Under the pieces are notes generated by a model. That model worked only from the letters and a program-made list of their open reading frames with translations. It did not search any database and was not told where the DNA came from. A stretch of DNA of 43,415 nt from Pseudomonadota bacterium. GTDB taxonomy: Bacteria; Myxococcota_A; UBA796; GCA-2862545. Position numbers and translations under genes: made by a program. The stretch covers positions 1 to 43,415 of the forward strand of contig PKDJ01000297.1 in assembly GCA_002862545.1 (NCBI GenBank), given 5' to 3'. This document shows, in pieces, positions 9,001 to 18,336 of the stretch (within the stretch, counting starts at the first letter, position 1; every line of letters starts with the position of its first letter).

Positions 9001-10806
9001 CTACTTGCGGACGATGGAGCGCTTGTTGCTGGCGAGCTCGCGCTTCCGCAGGCGGATGTTGGTAGGCGTGACCTCGACCCACTCGTCGTCGTCGATGAAC
9101 TCGAGCGCCCACTCCAGCGTGACCTCGCGCGGCGGGGCGAGGATCGTCTTCTCGTCGGCACCGGAGGCGCGGAAGTTGGTGAGCTGCTTGCCGCGCACGG
9201 CGTTGACGTTCAGGTCGTTCTGCCGAACGTGCAGGCCGATGATGGAGCCCTCGTAGACCTCGACGCCCGGCCGGACGAAGAGCTCGCCGCGAGGCTGGAG
9301 GTGGAACAGCGAGTAGGCCGTCGTCTTTCCAGACCGGTCGGCAACCAGTGCGCCACGCGGACGGCGCGGCAGCCCCTCGACCTTGCGATCCCAGCCATCG
9401 AACAGGCTGTTCATCACACCCGTGCCGCGGGTCTCGGTGAGCATCTGGCTGCGGAAGCCGATCAGGCCTCGTGTGGGCACGCGGTAGACCATCCGCGTGC
9501 GGCCCTTGCCGTTGCTCACCATGTCGCGCATCTCGGCCTTGCGACCCGCGAGCTGCTGCGTCATGGCACCGACGAACTCGTCGGGCACGTCGAGCGTGAC
9601 CTCCTCGAAGGGCTCGAGGGTCGTGCCGTCGTCCTGCTCCTTGAAGACCACCTCGGGCCGACTGACCGACAGCTCGAAGCCCTCACGGCGCATCTGCTCG
9701 ATCAGGATCGCCAGCTGCAGCTCGCCGCGCCCGAACAGCTTGAACGTCTCAGCACGCGCGCTCTCCGCCTCGAGGCGGAGGCTGACGTTGTGGAGCAGCT
9801 CCTTGTCGAGCCGGTTGCGGATCTGCCGCGCAGTGAGGAACTTGCCCTCCTTGCCGGCCAGCGGGCTCGTGTTGATCGTCATCGTCATGCCGATGGTCGG
9901 CTCGTCGACGGTCAGGCGGGGAAGAGCCTCGGGCTCCTCGCCGACCGCCACGGTGTCACCGACGGTGAGGCCGTCGATGCCGGCGATGGCAACGATGTCA
10001 CCGGGCTGGGCATCCTCCACCTCGTGCCGCTTGAGGCCCGACCAGGTGTAGATCAGCTGCACCTTCACCCGGGAATCACCGTCTTCCCCAAACAGGCGGC
10101 CGATGGCGTTGCGCTTGAGCGGCGCACCGAACAAGCGACCGAGCGCCAGGCGACCGACGTAGGGGTCGTAGTCGAGGCTGGTGACGAGCAGCTGGGCGCT
10201 GGCTCCCTCGACAGCCGCGGGAGGCGACGGAACGTGCTCGACGATGGCATCGAGGAGCGGGCGAAGATCGTCGTTGTCGTCGTCCATCGACTCGCGCGCG
10301 AAGCCCATCTTGGCCGAGGCATACAGGACGGGGAAGTCCAGCTGCTCCTCGGTGGCGTCGAGGTCGATGAACAGGTCGTAGATCTCGTCCATCACCTCGT
10401 CGACGCGTGCATCGGGGCGATCGACCTTGTTGATGCATACCAGAATGGAGAGCCCGCGCTCCATCGCCTTCTTGAGGACGAAGCGCGTCTGTGGCAGCGG
10501 TCCCTCGGAGGCGTCGACGAGGAGCATCGCGCCCTCGACCATGGTGAGCACGCGCTCCACCTCGCCGCCGAAGTCGGCGTGGCCCGGGGTGTCGCAGATG
10601 TTGATCTTGAAGCCCTTGTAGAACACCGCGGTGTTCTTGGCGGCGATGGTGATGCCGCGCTCACGCTCCAGGTCCATCGAGTCCATGACGCGATCGACGA
10701 CGCGCTCGTGGTCCTGGAAGGCCTTGCACTGGCGCAGCAGTCCGTCGACGAGCGTCGTCTTGCCGTGATCGACGTGCGCGATGATGGCGATGTTGCGAAA
10801 GTCCAT
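9001..10806 (-). CDS. typA: Ribosome-associated GTPase TypA/BipA
   Basis: The 601-residue length is normal for the family. The start [19 protein letters not shown] carries the G1 P-loop. G3 is [13 protein letters not shown]4 is NKVDRP and G5 is SAKMGF, followed by the EF-G-like domains and the C-terminal domain with [17 protein letters not shown] and TRGTG. TypA binds 70S ribosomes and assists large-subunit assembly and translation under stress such as cold. The ATG at 10806 follows GGAGAG at about 9 bases; the open frame runs on upstream only as unlikely Arg-rich sequence. It is divergent from the lipoprotein gene at 10971, with a 164-bp shared upstream region, and is followed by the tRNA-binding-domain gene. 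Confidence 0.97.
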   Translation of the reverse strand: MDFRNIAIIAHVDHGKTTLVDGLLRQCKAFQDHERVVDRVMDSMDLERERGITIAAKNTAVFYKGFKINICDTPGHADFGGEVERVLTMVEGAMLLVDASEGPLPQTRFVLKKAMERGLSILVCINKVDRPDARVDEVMDEIYDLFIDLDATEEQLDFPVLYASAKMGFARESMDDDNDDLRPLLDAIVEHVPSPPAAVEGASAQLLVTSLDYDPYVGRLALGRLFGAPLKRNAIGRLFGEDGDSRVKVQLIYTWSGLKRHEVEDAQPGDIVAIAGIDGLTVGDTVAVGEEPEALPRLTVDEPTIGMTMTINTSPLAGKEGKFLTARQIRNRLDKELLHNVSLRLEAESARAETFKLFGRGELQLAILIEQMRREGFELSVSRPEVVFKEQDDGTTLEPFEEVTLDVPDEFVGAMTQQLAGRKAEMRDMVSNGKGRTRMVYRVPTRGLIGFRSQMLTETRGTGVMNSLFDGWDRKVEGLPRRPRGALVADRSGKTTAYSLFHLQPRGELFVRPGVEVYEGSIIGLHVRQNDLNVNAVRGKQLTNFRASGADEKTILAPPREVTLEWALEFIDDDEWVEVTPTNIRLRKRELASNKRSIVRK

Positions 10807-10970
10807 GGCCAGGCCCTCTCCGCTGGGGCGGGCGGGGGTAACGTGGCGGACGCACCGCGGCGCGTCAGTCTCGTGAACAAGCGGCAGCTCGGGCTCGGAG
10901 GCTCCGAATCGCCACCGCTCGGCAGCCCCTACGACGAGGGGTCCACCGTGGGAGGTGGTTACGGGACCCC

Positions 10971-11390
10971 ATGTCCCTCCTCCTGCTGCTGCTGGGCGCG
11001 TGCGCCGGAGAGCCAGCTCCTCGACCCCACACCGGTCCGGTCGACGTCTTCGGCCGCGTGCTCGGCTGGGACGGCACGGGCGACGTGGCTGTGGAGGCCT
11101 GTGGAATCGGAGCGCTCGCCGAGCCCGACGGTGCGTTCGCCTTGCACCTGGAGACCGTCTGCGACGTGCGCGTGGTCTGGGAGACCCGCGATGCCCGTGC
11201 GCGAGGGCCCTGGACACCCCTGGTCGCGCTCGGTCCCCAAGTCTGGGTCGAGCTCGAGGTCCCCAGCAGGCTGAGGCCCCTCTCCGTCGAGGAACGACAG
11301 GAGAAGGATGCCTTCATCCAGTCGGCGACCGAGCAGCTCCACGGCGTGCCCGCTACAGGAGGCGAGGCCGCCAACGAGGCCGTCTGGTGA
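10971..11390 (+). CDS. Small lipoprotein
   Basis: This 139-residue protein has an extremely short signal peptide (MSLLLLLLGAC, Cys11) without any basic residue. The mature part includes VDVFGRVLGWDGTGDVAVEA and LAEPDGAFALHLE, which looks like a carboxypeptidase-regulatory/transthyretin-like beta-sandwich (a G-x-V-x-D-x-x-G-x-F pattern), followed by a charged helical tail. It lies 47 bp upstream of the permease/VCBS fusion and is probably in the same transcript. Function unknown. Confidence 0.7.
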   Translation: MSLLLLLLGACAGEPAPRPHTGPVDVFGRVLGWDGTGDVAVEACGIGALAEPDGAFALHLETVCDVRVVWETRDARARGPWTPLVALGPQVWVELEVPSRLRPLSVEERQEKDAFIQSATEQLHGVPATGGEAANEAVW

Positions 11391-11437
11391 GGGGCACGAT
11401 AGTCTCTGCCGACGTGTGCCGCGTCTGAGGAGAGCGA

Positions 11438-14400
11438 ATGCAACGAGCGCATCGCGCGCGCCGAAGCTGGCTCAGCGGTGGAATCGCTGCCAGCATCCTG
11501 GGCACGTTCTGGCTCTCGTCGCGGTACCCGGCCCTCGACGCCAAGGCCGGGATGGGCATGGGCGGCCGCATCGAGCTCGATGCACTCGGCTTCGATCACG
11601 TCTTCGCAGCCGGCGCCGACGCTGCGCTGTGGCTCCGCGTCCTGGCGACCTTCGGCAACTGGTGCGTCACCAACAAGACCGGCATGCTCTTCGGCGTCGT
11701 GTTTGCCGCTGCCTTCCTCACCTGGCTCTCCGCGGCAGGGCTCGGCCAGCCCCGCTCGCGCCTCCTCCGCGCCCTCAAGGGCGTCTTCATCGGCGCGCCC
11801 CTCGGGGTCTGCGCCAACTGCGCCGCGCCAGTCGGCCAGGGACTGATCGCCGCGGGTGAGCGGCGGGAGACGGTGGTGGCGGCCGTCGTCGCCTCGCCCA
11901 CGCTCAACGTCGTGGTGCTCGGCATGGTCTTCGGCCTCTTCCCCTTGCACATGGCAGCGGGCAAGGTGGCGGTCACGGCGGTGATCCTCCTGGGCCTGAT
12001 CCCCATGCTCGCGAGGCTCGGCGGTCCTGAGCCCGAGCCCGTGACGCTCGACCTCTCCATCGACCTCGTCTCCACCGAGGAGTCCTGGGCCGAGTCGCTG
12101 CGCGGCGTCGTCCGCGACCTGTGGCGCAACCTGGTCTACATCGTCCGGACCACGGTGCCCCTGATGGCGCTCGCGGGCCTGCTCGGTGCCGTGGTCGTCG
12201 AGGTACTCCCCCTCGAGAGCCTGATCTCCGCGAGCGGAGGGATCGCCACTCTGGCGCTCACGGCTGTGGTGGGCACCTTCCTCCCCGTGCCGATCACCTT
12301 CGACGTGATCATCGCCTACACCCTGCTGCAGGCCGGGCTCGATCCAGCCCTGGCCATGGTGCTCCTGGTGACGCTGGGCACCTACAGCGTCTACCCGATG
12401 TCGATCCTCTGGCGCGGCACCTCGCCGGTGGTCGCCGGGGGACTCTTCGTCGGAGTGGCCGTCCTCGGTGGCGTGTCCGGGGCACTCGTCGGGGCAGTCG
12501 ACACCGAGCAGCAGCGGGCGATCGAGGCCGTCGTCGCGTCTCTACCCGAGGCCCCCTCCGAGACCCTGAGCGAGCGCATCGCGGCCACCTGCGCCCCAAT
12601 CGAGGTCCCTCAGCTCCGCGCAGGCTGTGAGCAGCGCACGCTCGACTTCATGGTCCGCAAGCTGGAGACCGAGGACCGCTGCGACCGACTCCCCGACGCA
12701 GCCCGAGGGCGGTGTCGCTTCCGACAGCTGATCGGGCACACAGAGACAACGGCCGAGGACGTTCGTGCGCTGTGCGCGACGCTCGCCCCACCGGATGCCG
12801 TGGAGCGCTGCATCTCGGACGGAGCGGCCCAGGCCCTTCGGGCAGGCTGGTGTGAGACCTTGCAGCAGCCGCAGCCCTGCCGTGACGCCGTCTCGACGGC
12901 CTCCGTCCTTCGAGGGGAAGACCCCGCCGCATGTGAGCGCCTCCCCGACCCCGCGGGCTGCCGCAGCTCCATGATCTCCAGCCTCGCGCGGGGCAGCGCC
13001 AACCCGGCGCTCTGCGACACCCTGCCTCCGGCCCAGGCCGACACGTGTCGTCTCCAGGTCGCCCAGCACCGCTCGCGCACCGTGCGAGACCCCGCGCTCT
13101 GCGACGCCGTCGAGGCGGCGGGTGGTCCCCGCTTTGGACAGGACTGTCGCCGCTTCCACGCGGTCTTCGACGCGATCATCTCCGGAGACCCAGCCCGCTG
13201 CGCCGCGACCCAAGATGCCGGCTACTGCTGGCAGCAGCAGGTCGCGAACATCCGAGGCATCGCAGCGCACGTCGGCCGCCCCGATATGCTCGACGTCGCT
13301 CTCGGAGCACCACGCACCACCGCCGCGCCTGTCGAGCCCGCTCCGCCCCCCCGGACCGCTCCAGACCTTCGGGTCGACCGCGAGGGTGGCGTGACGCTGC
13401 TGTCGTCGCCACACCGCCCTCGCGCCGGCTCGGGGACCGGCTTCCGTCGAGTCGAGGGTCCCGCGATCGGCCTCGACGAGGGGCCTGCCGAGACGCTGCC
13501 CTTCCACGAGCCGTTCGTGTACGGACGCGGCGTGGCGCTGGGCGATCTGGATGGCGACCGCCTGCCCGACATCGCGCTGGCACGTCCCGATGGCGTGGCG
13601 CTGTTCGTCAACGGCGGAGCTGGCCGCTTCCACCGGCTGCCCACACCCGCCGACCTTCGCCTAGATGCGCTGGCCGTGGCGCTGGCTGACGTCGATGGCG
13701 ATGCCCGCCTCGACGTCGTGGCGACCGGCTACGGCGGCGACGTGGTGGTCGTCTCCAACGACGGTGAGCGCTTCCAGTCAGCCCCGCGCGTCCAGCGGGT
13801 GCCTGGCACGCGCACCGCGACCCTCGGCCTCGGCCTCGGAGACCTCGACCACGACGGCGACCCGGACCTCGTCCTCGGCAACTGGACCCTTGGCGCGGCG
13901 GGAGGCTACGACCCCGTCCGCTCGGGCAACACGGTCGTGTGGAACGACGGCGAGACGTGGCGACCGACACCGCTGGCCGACGGTGCACCCGGCGAGACCC
14001 TCTCGGTGCTGATCTCGGATCTCGACGGAGACGCGTGGCTGGACGTGGTCGTCGGCAACGATGGCCCCGCACCCGACCAGGTCCACGTCGGCTCACCCGA
14101 CGGGCTCCAGCACCGCTCCTGGTCCGAGGGCCCCCTGACCCACACGTCCTGGTTCACGATGGCCTACGACGCGGGCGACATCGACAACGACGGGGACCTG
14201 GACCTCTTCTCCTCGGACATGAGCTTCCAGACCACGGCCGATCGCACCCTGTGCGGCCGCCTGGACGACCAGCGGGCAGCAGAGCACTGCGAGACCCAGC
14301 TCGCGCTGCGGCGCGCGGTGCGGGACTGGTCGGTGGAGGCCTGCGAGGCCCTGCCCGAGGCCGCCGCGCAGTCCTGCCAGCTGTCGCTCGTGGTGGAGCT

Positions 14401-15175
14401 CGCAGCCCGACGCGACGACGCGACACTCTGTGCACGCCTACCCCCGGGAGCTGCACGCACGCTGTGTGAGGCGCACACCTCGACCGCCAGCAGTCATCAC
14501 GGGCTGTCCGACGACCATCGCCCGCAGGTGCACCACAACGCGCTGCACGTCCAGACCCCCGAGGGGTTTGTCGACCGGGCCGTCGCGCTCGGCGTCGCCG
14601 AGAGCTTCTGGAGCTGGAGTGCTCGCTTCGTCGACGCGGACGGCGACGGCTGGCTCGATCTGGCGGTGTCCAATGGCTACCTGCTGAACGGCCCGCTGCC
14701 CGGACAGCTGCACCCCAACCTCCTGTTCCGGAACACCGGCGGGGAGGGCTTCGAGCGTGCAGAGGCCGAGCTGGGCTTCGACGACCGCCTGCACACCTCC
14801 GCGATGGCCTGGGCCGACCTCGACGGCGACGGCGACCTCGACGCGGTGGGCCGCGGTGCGCTCGTGCCCACCCGGGTGTGGTGGAACGAAGACACCCGGC
14901 ACCACGCCGTCACCGTCTCGCTCGAGGACGCGACGGACAACGGCCGCGCCCTCGGCGCCCGCGTGCGCATCACGGCGGGTGGGCTGTCTCAGCTCAGGGA
15001 GATCCGTGCCAGCGGCGGATTCCTGTCCACCGATGCACCCGTCGCTCACTTCGGACTCGGCGAGGTGGACCGCATCGACGAGCTCGAGATCCGCTGGCCG
15101 ACCGGAGAGGTCAGCCGGCTCACCGGACCGCTCGCTGCGGATCGGCACTACGTGGTGCGTCGCAGCGCGCCGTGA
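11438..15175 (+). CDS. Permease / Cys-pair repeat / FG-GAP / UnbV fusion protein
   Basis: The 1245-residue product has four parts. Residues 1-352 form an ArsP/DUF318-type permease with about eight membrane segments and the hallmark GVCANCAAP (Cys125, Cys128) followed by VASPTLN. Residues 385-597 hold eight Cys pairs of the form C-x2-L...C, usually 9-12 apart (15 at most), with mostly 18 residues between pairs. Residues 690-1140 hold seven D-x-D-x-D-G-type calcium motifs (starting near 703, 751, 802, 861, 914, 1066 and 1127) as in FG-GAP/VCBS propellers, interrupted at 939-1010 by three more Cys pairs. Residues 1155-1240 match the ASPIC/UnbV domain of CRTAC1-type proteins. The permease family exports arsenicals, metals or small solutes; the rest should face the periplasm. 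Substrate unknown. The reading frame is continuous, with uniform GC bias, so I regard it as one gene. Confidence 0.8.
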   Translation: MQRAHRARRSWLSGGIAASILGTFWLSSRYPALDAKAGMGMGGRIELDALGFDHVFAAGADAALWLRVLATFGNWCVTNKTGMLFGVVFAAAFLTWLSAAGLGQPRSRLLRALKGVFIGAPLGVCANCAAPVGQGLIAAGERRETVVAAVVASPTLNVVVLGMVFGLFPLHMAAGKVAVTAVILLGLIPMLARLGGPEPEPVTLDLSIDLVSTEESWAESLRGVVRDLWRNLVYIVRTTVPLMALAGLLGAVVVEVLPLESLISASGGIATLALTAVVGTFLPVPITFDVIIAYTLLQAGLDPALAMVLLVTLGTYSVYPMSILWRGTSPVVAGGLFVGVAVLGGVSGALVGAVDTEQQRAIEAVVASLPEAPSETLSERIAATCAPIEVPQLRAGCEQRTLDFMVRKLETEDRCDRLPDAARGRCRFRQLIGHTETTAEDVRALCATLAPPDAVERCISDGAAQALRAGWCETLQQPQPCRDAVSTASVLRGEDPAACERLPDPAGCRSSMISSLARGSANPALCDTLPPAQADTCRLQVAQHRSRTVRDPALCDAVEAAGGPRFGQDCRRFHAVFDAIISGDPARCAATQDAGYCWQQQVANIRGIAAHVGRPDMLDVALGAPRTTAAPVEPAPPPRTAPDLRVDREGGVTLLSSPHRPRAGSGTGFRRVEGPAIGLDEGPAETLPFHEPFVYGRGVALGDLDGDRLPDIALARPDGVALFVNGGAGRFHRLPTPADLRLDALAVALADVDGDARLDVVATGYGGDVVVVSNDGERFQSAPRVQRVPGTRTATLGLGLGDLDHDGDPDLVLGNWTLGAAGGYDPVRSGNTVVWNDGETWRPTPLADGAPGETLSVLISDLDGDAWLDVVVGNDGPAPDQVHVGSPDGLQHRSWSEGPLTHTSWFTMAYDAGDIDNDGDLDLFSSDMSFQTTADRTLCGRLDDQRAAEHCETQLALRRAVRDWSVEACEALPEAAAQSCQLSLVVELAARRDDATLCARLPPGAARTLCEAHTSTASSHHGLSDDHRPQVHHNALHVQTPEGFVDRAVALGVAESFWSWSARFVDADGDGWLDLAVSNGYLLNGPLPGQLHPNLLFRNTGGEGFERAEAELGFDDRLHTSAMAWADLDGDGDLDAVGRGALVPTRVWWNEDTRHHAVTVSLEDATDNGRALGARVRITAGGLSQLREIRASGGFLSTDAPVAHFGLGEVDRIDELEIRWPTGEVSRLTGPLAADRHYVVRRSAP

Positions 15176-15223
15176 GAGTCTGCCGGGGCGTCAGGCGCGA
15201 TAGACTGGCCGCCAGGGGGCGAT

Positions 15224-15790
15224 GTGGGGAGACTCTCGGCGGCGCTGCTGTGGCTCGGTCTGGTCGGCATCACGCTCGTGGCACCACCGGTACGCGACGA
15301 CGTGGGGCCCTGGCTCACGGCACTCATCAGCGGTGACTGGGGCAGCCTGGAGCCCTGGATCGTCACCCATTTTCAGCTGATGGGTGTGTGGCCTGGACTG
15401 TTCGCTCTCCTCCTCCGGGGTGACGGGCCTCGCTCCTGGGCCTTCCGCGGCAGTGCCTTCTTCGTGGGGTGCTTTGGCCTGCTGCCGTGGCTGGTGTGGC
15501 GCTCCGAGCCCACCGCCGCGCCACCTTCACGCCTGTGGGCAGCCATCGCGGCCCTGCTCGGCGCGGTGGCGGTCGCTCTGCTTGGCTGGGCTGGCGTCTA
15601 CGGCAGCTGGAGTGCCTGGCTCGCCGAGGCACGCGCCGATGGCTTCGTGAACATCATGGCCTTCGACTTCCTCGCCTTCTGGCTCGCCAGCATCGTCGAG
15701 ACGCGCCAGCGCGGCGCGCGCTGGTGGTGGACCTTCCTCCCGGTGGTCGGCCTCGCGGCGTGGCTGGTCGAGCGAGACGCGGCCACCTGA
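15224..15790 (+). CDS. Small integral membrane protein
   Basis: This 188-residue protein has about five or six hydrophobic helices (near residues 5-21, 48-66, 75-92, 103-124, 143-159 and 167-183) and Trp-rich loops. The start is a GTG preceded by AGGGGG; a TAGACT box at 15201-15206 could be its -10 element. It follows the permease fusion by 48 bp on the same strand and ends tail-to-tail with the kinase gene. I do not recognise a family. It resembles short four-to-six-helix proteins of the DUF2834 kind only in general layout. Confidence 0.6.
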   Translation: MGRLSAALLWLGLVGITLVAPPVRDDVGPWLTALISGDWGSLEPWIVTHFQLMGVWPGLFALLLRGDGPRSWAFRGSAFFVGCFGLLPWLVWRSEPTAAPPSRLWAAIAALLGAVAVALLGWAGVYGSWSAWLAEARADGFVNIMAFDFLAFWLASIVETRQRGARWWWTFLPVVGLAAWLVERDAAT

Positions 15791-15796
15791 GGGCTG

Positions 15797-18196
15797 TCAG
15801 ATCGACATGTCCGTCGGCGCGACGACAACGTACGTCCACCCGATGCTCTCCATCGGCGTATATACGACGAGGCGCTGGCCTTCGGGCGTGTCGACCTCGA
15901 GGTAGCCGCCATGCCCCTCGCGAATCGGCTCGAGCGCCTCCCGAATGGGGAACACCTTGCGACGCAGCAGTGGCTTGCCGCGGTCGGAGTCGCGGAAGGT
16001 CTGCCCCTTGGACTGTGACGAGACGACGATGCGGCCCTCCTCGTCGAGGATGAAGGCCACTGCGTCCTCTTCGAGAGAGCTGATGTCTAGCAGGTCCTCG
16101 ATGAGGTAGTCGAAGGTCAGCTCGATGCCCGCGATGCCCATGAAGATGCCGTTGTCGTCGTAGAGCGCCATGCTGCAGGGGAGCATCAACCCCAGATCAC
16201 CCAGATCGACGACCGGAGTGCCCCAGCTCGGACCACGAAGCCCCTCGGCCGTCGTGTACCAGGGCTGGCGCCGCGCATCCCAGCCATTCGGGAAGCCTCC
16301 GTGCCCCGGATACTTGACCATGACCCCGTCCTCGAGGGCGACGTAGGCGAACGCGACCGGCGTGCCCTCCTCCAAGATCAGGTCGCCCTCGGGATCGCCG
16401 TCCTTGGCTGCAGCGTTCAAGCCGACAGCCTCCTCGCCCGACGAGCGCAGGAGCACGCGACGCATCGCCTGCTTGAGCAGCGCAAGGCGGCGGACCGAGA
16501 GCATCTCCACCGGCTCGCCCGCCACGTCGTAGTCGACGGTGGGCGGCAGCACGGTCACGGGAAAGCCCAGGCTGACACGCCGTCCATACAGCTCGGAGGC
16601 CGCGAGGTCGTAGGGCGCGAAGGGCTCGTGCAAGAAGTAGTTGTTTCCCGCGAGGCCGATGTTGTCCTCGCCGCGCGTGCTGGCCTCGACCGCGTTGGAT
16701 GCCAGCACCGTGAGCAGGCCCTCGTAGCGGAGTAGGCCGGCATCGACCCGATGCCCTTGCTCGTCGACCCGGGACAGGATCTCCGTCATGCGCTGCGCGT
16801 GCTCGTTGGCGATGCTCGCCTGGAGGAAGGACCAGCCGATAGCCCCCACGAGGCTGGTCGAGAGCATCAGCACGAGCAGGGTCACCATCAGGCCCACGCT
16901 CCGCTCGTGCTGGCGAACGTAGCGGAGGACACGTCGCAGCCCGCGGTCTGGCAGAGCCTCGGTGACCTCACCACGCTGGAAGCGACGGATGTCCTCCGCG
17001 AGTGCGGCGACGTCGGGGTAGCGGCCCTCGCGCTCGGGAGCGGTCGCACGCTCGATGATCGCTCGAAGCTCGGGGGGGATCTGCGCCCTTGGATGGTAGG
17101 AGACCAGCGGCTCGAGCTGGGCATCCTGAACCCGAGCGAGGAGACGCATCGTGTCGTCATCGGGCAGAGCTGGTCGCAGAGACACCAGCTCGAAGAGAAT
17201 CAGCCCGAGCGAGAACTGATCGCTCCGGGCATCGAGGTCACGTGTCTCCCCGGCGGCCTGCTCGGGCGACATGAAGGCGGGCGTGCCGATCACGGCTCCC
17301 AGGCGGGTCTTGCTCGAGGCGATGGTCTCGCGAAGCTGCACGCGAGAGTCGGCGTCTGCCTGGTCGTCGTCATGGTCGAGGCGCTTGGCGATACCCCAGT
17401 CCATCACGTAGACCTCGCCGAAGGCCCCGACCATGATGTTGGCGGGCTTGAGGTCGCGGTGGAGGATGCCGCGTGCGTGCGCATAGGCCATGGCCTCGCA
17501 GACACGCACGAAGTGCTCGAGCCGCGTTCCTAGGGTGTGATCGTCGGTGAGCTCCTGACCCCGAGCGAGGAGCACGCGCGTCTCGTGGACGAGATCCGCG
17601 AACGTGCGCCCATGGATCAACTTCATCGTGTAGGCGAGAGTTCCGTCGGCGAGCTTCTCCAGGTTGTAGACGGGCACGATGGCCGGGTGCTCGAGCTGGG
17701 CCGTGATCTGGGCCTCTCGCCAGAACCGGGCGGCGAGGCTGGTGTGCTCCCGAATTCGTGGGTGCATCTGCTTGAGCGCGACCTTCCGCATCAGCTCGCT
17801 GTCGCGTGCGATGTGGATCTCGCCCATCGCGCCCTCGGCGAGCTTGCCACGGAGCTGGTACCGGCTCAGGAAGGCGTCTTCCTGCTCGGGCGCCGCGAGG
17901 GGCTGCTGTCCATCTGGCTCCGCGGGGGCATCCGCCGCGTCGACGCTGTCGTCATCGAGCAGGTCGTCCGAGCGGTCCTCGGGGAACCAAAGGGTGCTCA
18001 TGTTGGTGAGCTGGACCTGATTTTCGGAGTGCAGCTCGCGGAACGTGCGCTGGTCGATGAGTGCGCGATCGCGCAGCCACGACACGAACGACTCCACCGT
18101 GCCACGACCATGCACGGTCGTGAACTCGCGGTGCAGCGTGTCGAGCTGTCCAGCAAGCTCGCTGTCGACGGCCTGGCGGATCTCTTCGTAGCGCAT
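15797..18196 (-). CDS. Transmembrane Ser/Thr protein kinase with Cache sensor domain
   Basis: The 799-residue product has an N-terminal acidic leader, then a PknB-type kinase domain (about residues 112-405). This shows the Gly-rich loop GKLAEGAMGEIHIARD, VALK (Lys142), helix-C Glu161, HRDLKPAN (Asp248), DWG (266-268, replacing DFG) and SPEQ. All catalytic residues are present. A single membrane helix (434-456) leads to an extracytoplasmic region of about 340 residues. Motifs such as WDARRQPWYTTAEG, MGIAGIELTFDYL and AFILDEEGRIVVSS are typical of double Cache (PDC) ligand sensors. A cytoplasmic kinase coupled to a periplasmic small-molecule sensor is inferred. A TGATACACT extended -10-like box (18224-18232) lies 28 bp upstream of the start. 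Confidence 0.92.
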   Translation of the reverse strand: MRYEEIRQAVDSELAGQLDTLHREFTTVHGRGTVESFVSWLRDRALIDQRTFRELHSENQVQLTNMSTLWFPEDRSDDLLDDDSVDAADAPAEPDGQQPLAAPEQEDAFLSRYQLRGKLAEGAMGEIHIARDSELMRKVALKQMHPRIREHTSLAARFWREAQITAQLEHPAIVPVYNLEKLADGTLAYTMKLIHGRTFADLVHETRVLLARGQELTDDHTLGTRLEHFVRVCEAMAYAHARGILHRDLKPANIMVGAFGEVYVMDWGIAKRLDHDDDQADADSRVQLRETIASSKTRLGAVIGTPAFMSPEQAAGETRDLDARSDQFSLGLILFELVSLRPALPDDDTMRLLARVQDAQLEPLVSYHPRAQIPPELRAIIERATAPEREGRYPDVAALAEDIRRFQRGEVTEALPDRGLRRVLRYVRQHERSVGLMVTLLVLMLSTSLVGAIGWSFLQASIANEHAQRMTEILSRVDEQGHRVDAGLLRYEGLLTVLASNAVEASTRGEDNIGLAGNNYFLHEPFAPYDLAASELYGRRVSLGFPVTVLPPTVDYDVAGEPVEMLSVRRLALLKQAMRRVLLRSSGEEAVGLNAAAKDGDPEGDLILEEGTPVAFAYVALEDGVMVKYPGHGGFPNGWDARRQPWYTTAEGLRGPSWGTPVVDLGDLGLMLPCSMALYDDNGIFMGIAGIELTFDYLIEDLLDISSLEEDAVAFILDEEGRIVVSSQSKGQTFRDSDRGKPLLRRKVFPIREALEPIREGHGGYLEVDTPEGQRLVVYTPMESIGWTYVVVAPTDMSI

Positions 18197-18336
18197 GACG
18201 CCCAGGGGGAGCAGAGGAGCCCCAGTGTATCAGCGCCGCGACGTGACCGACTGAACCAAGCATGAGCTGTCATCGTTGAACACGGTCCGGTACGCCACGG
18301 TCGACCAACCGATAGCCCCGCCGCGGAGGCACCGCG

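Noticed and set aside
8929-11274. 781-codon open frame on the plus strand across typA
   Set aside because: It is antisense to an unmistakable TypA and arises from the strong GC-rich third codon positions; its translation is Val/Asp/Leu/Glu-rich without any domain.
12542-13633. 363-codon minus-strand frame inside the permease fusion
   Set aside because: Antisense to the conserved Cys-repeat and FG-GAP region; no start signal or domain.
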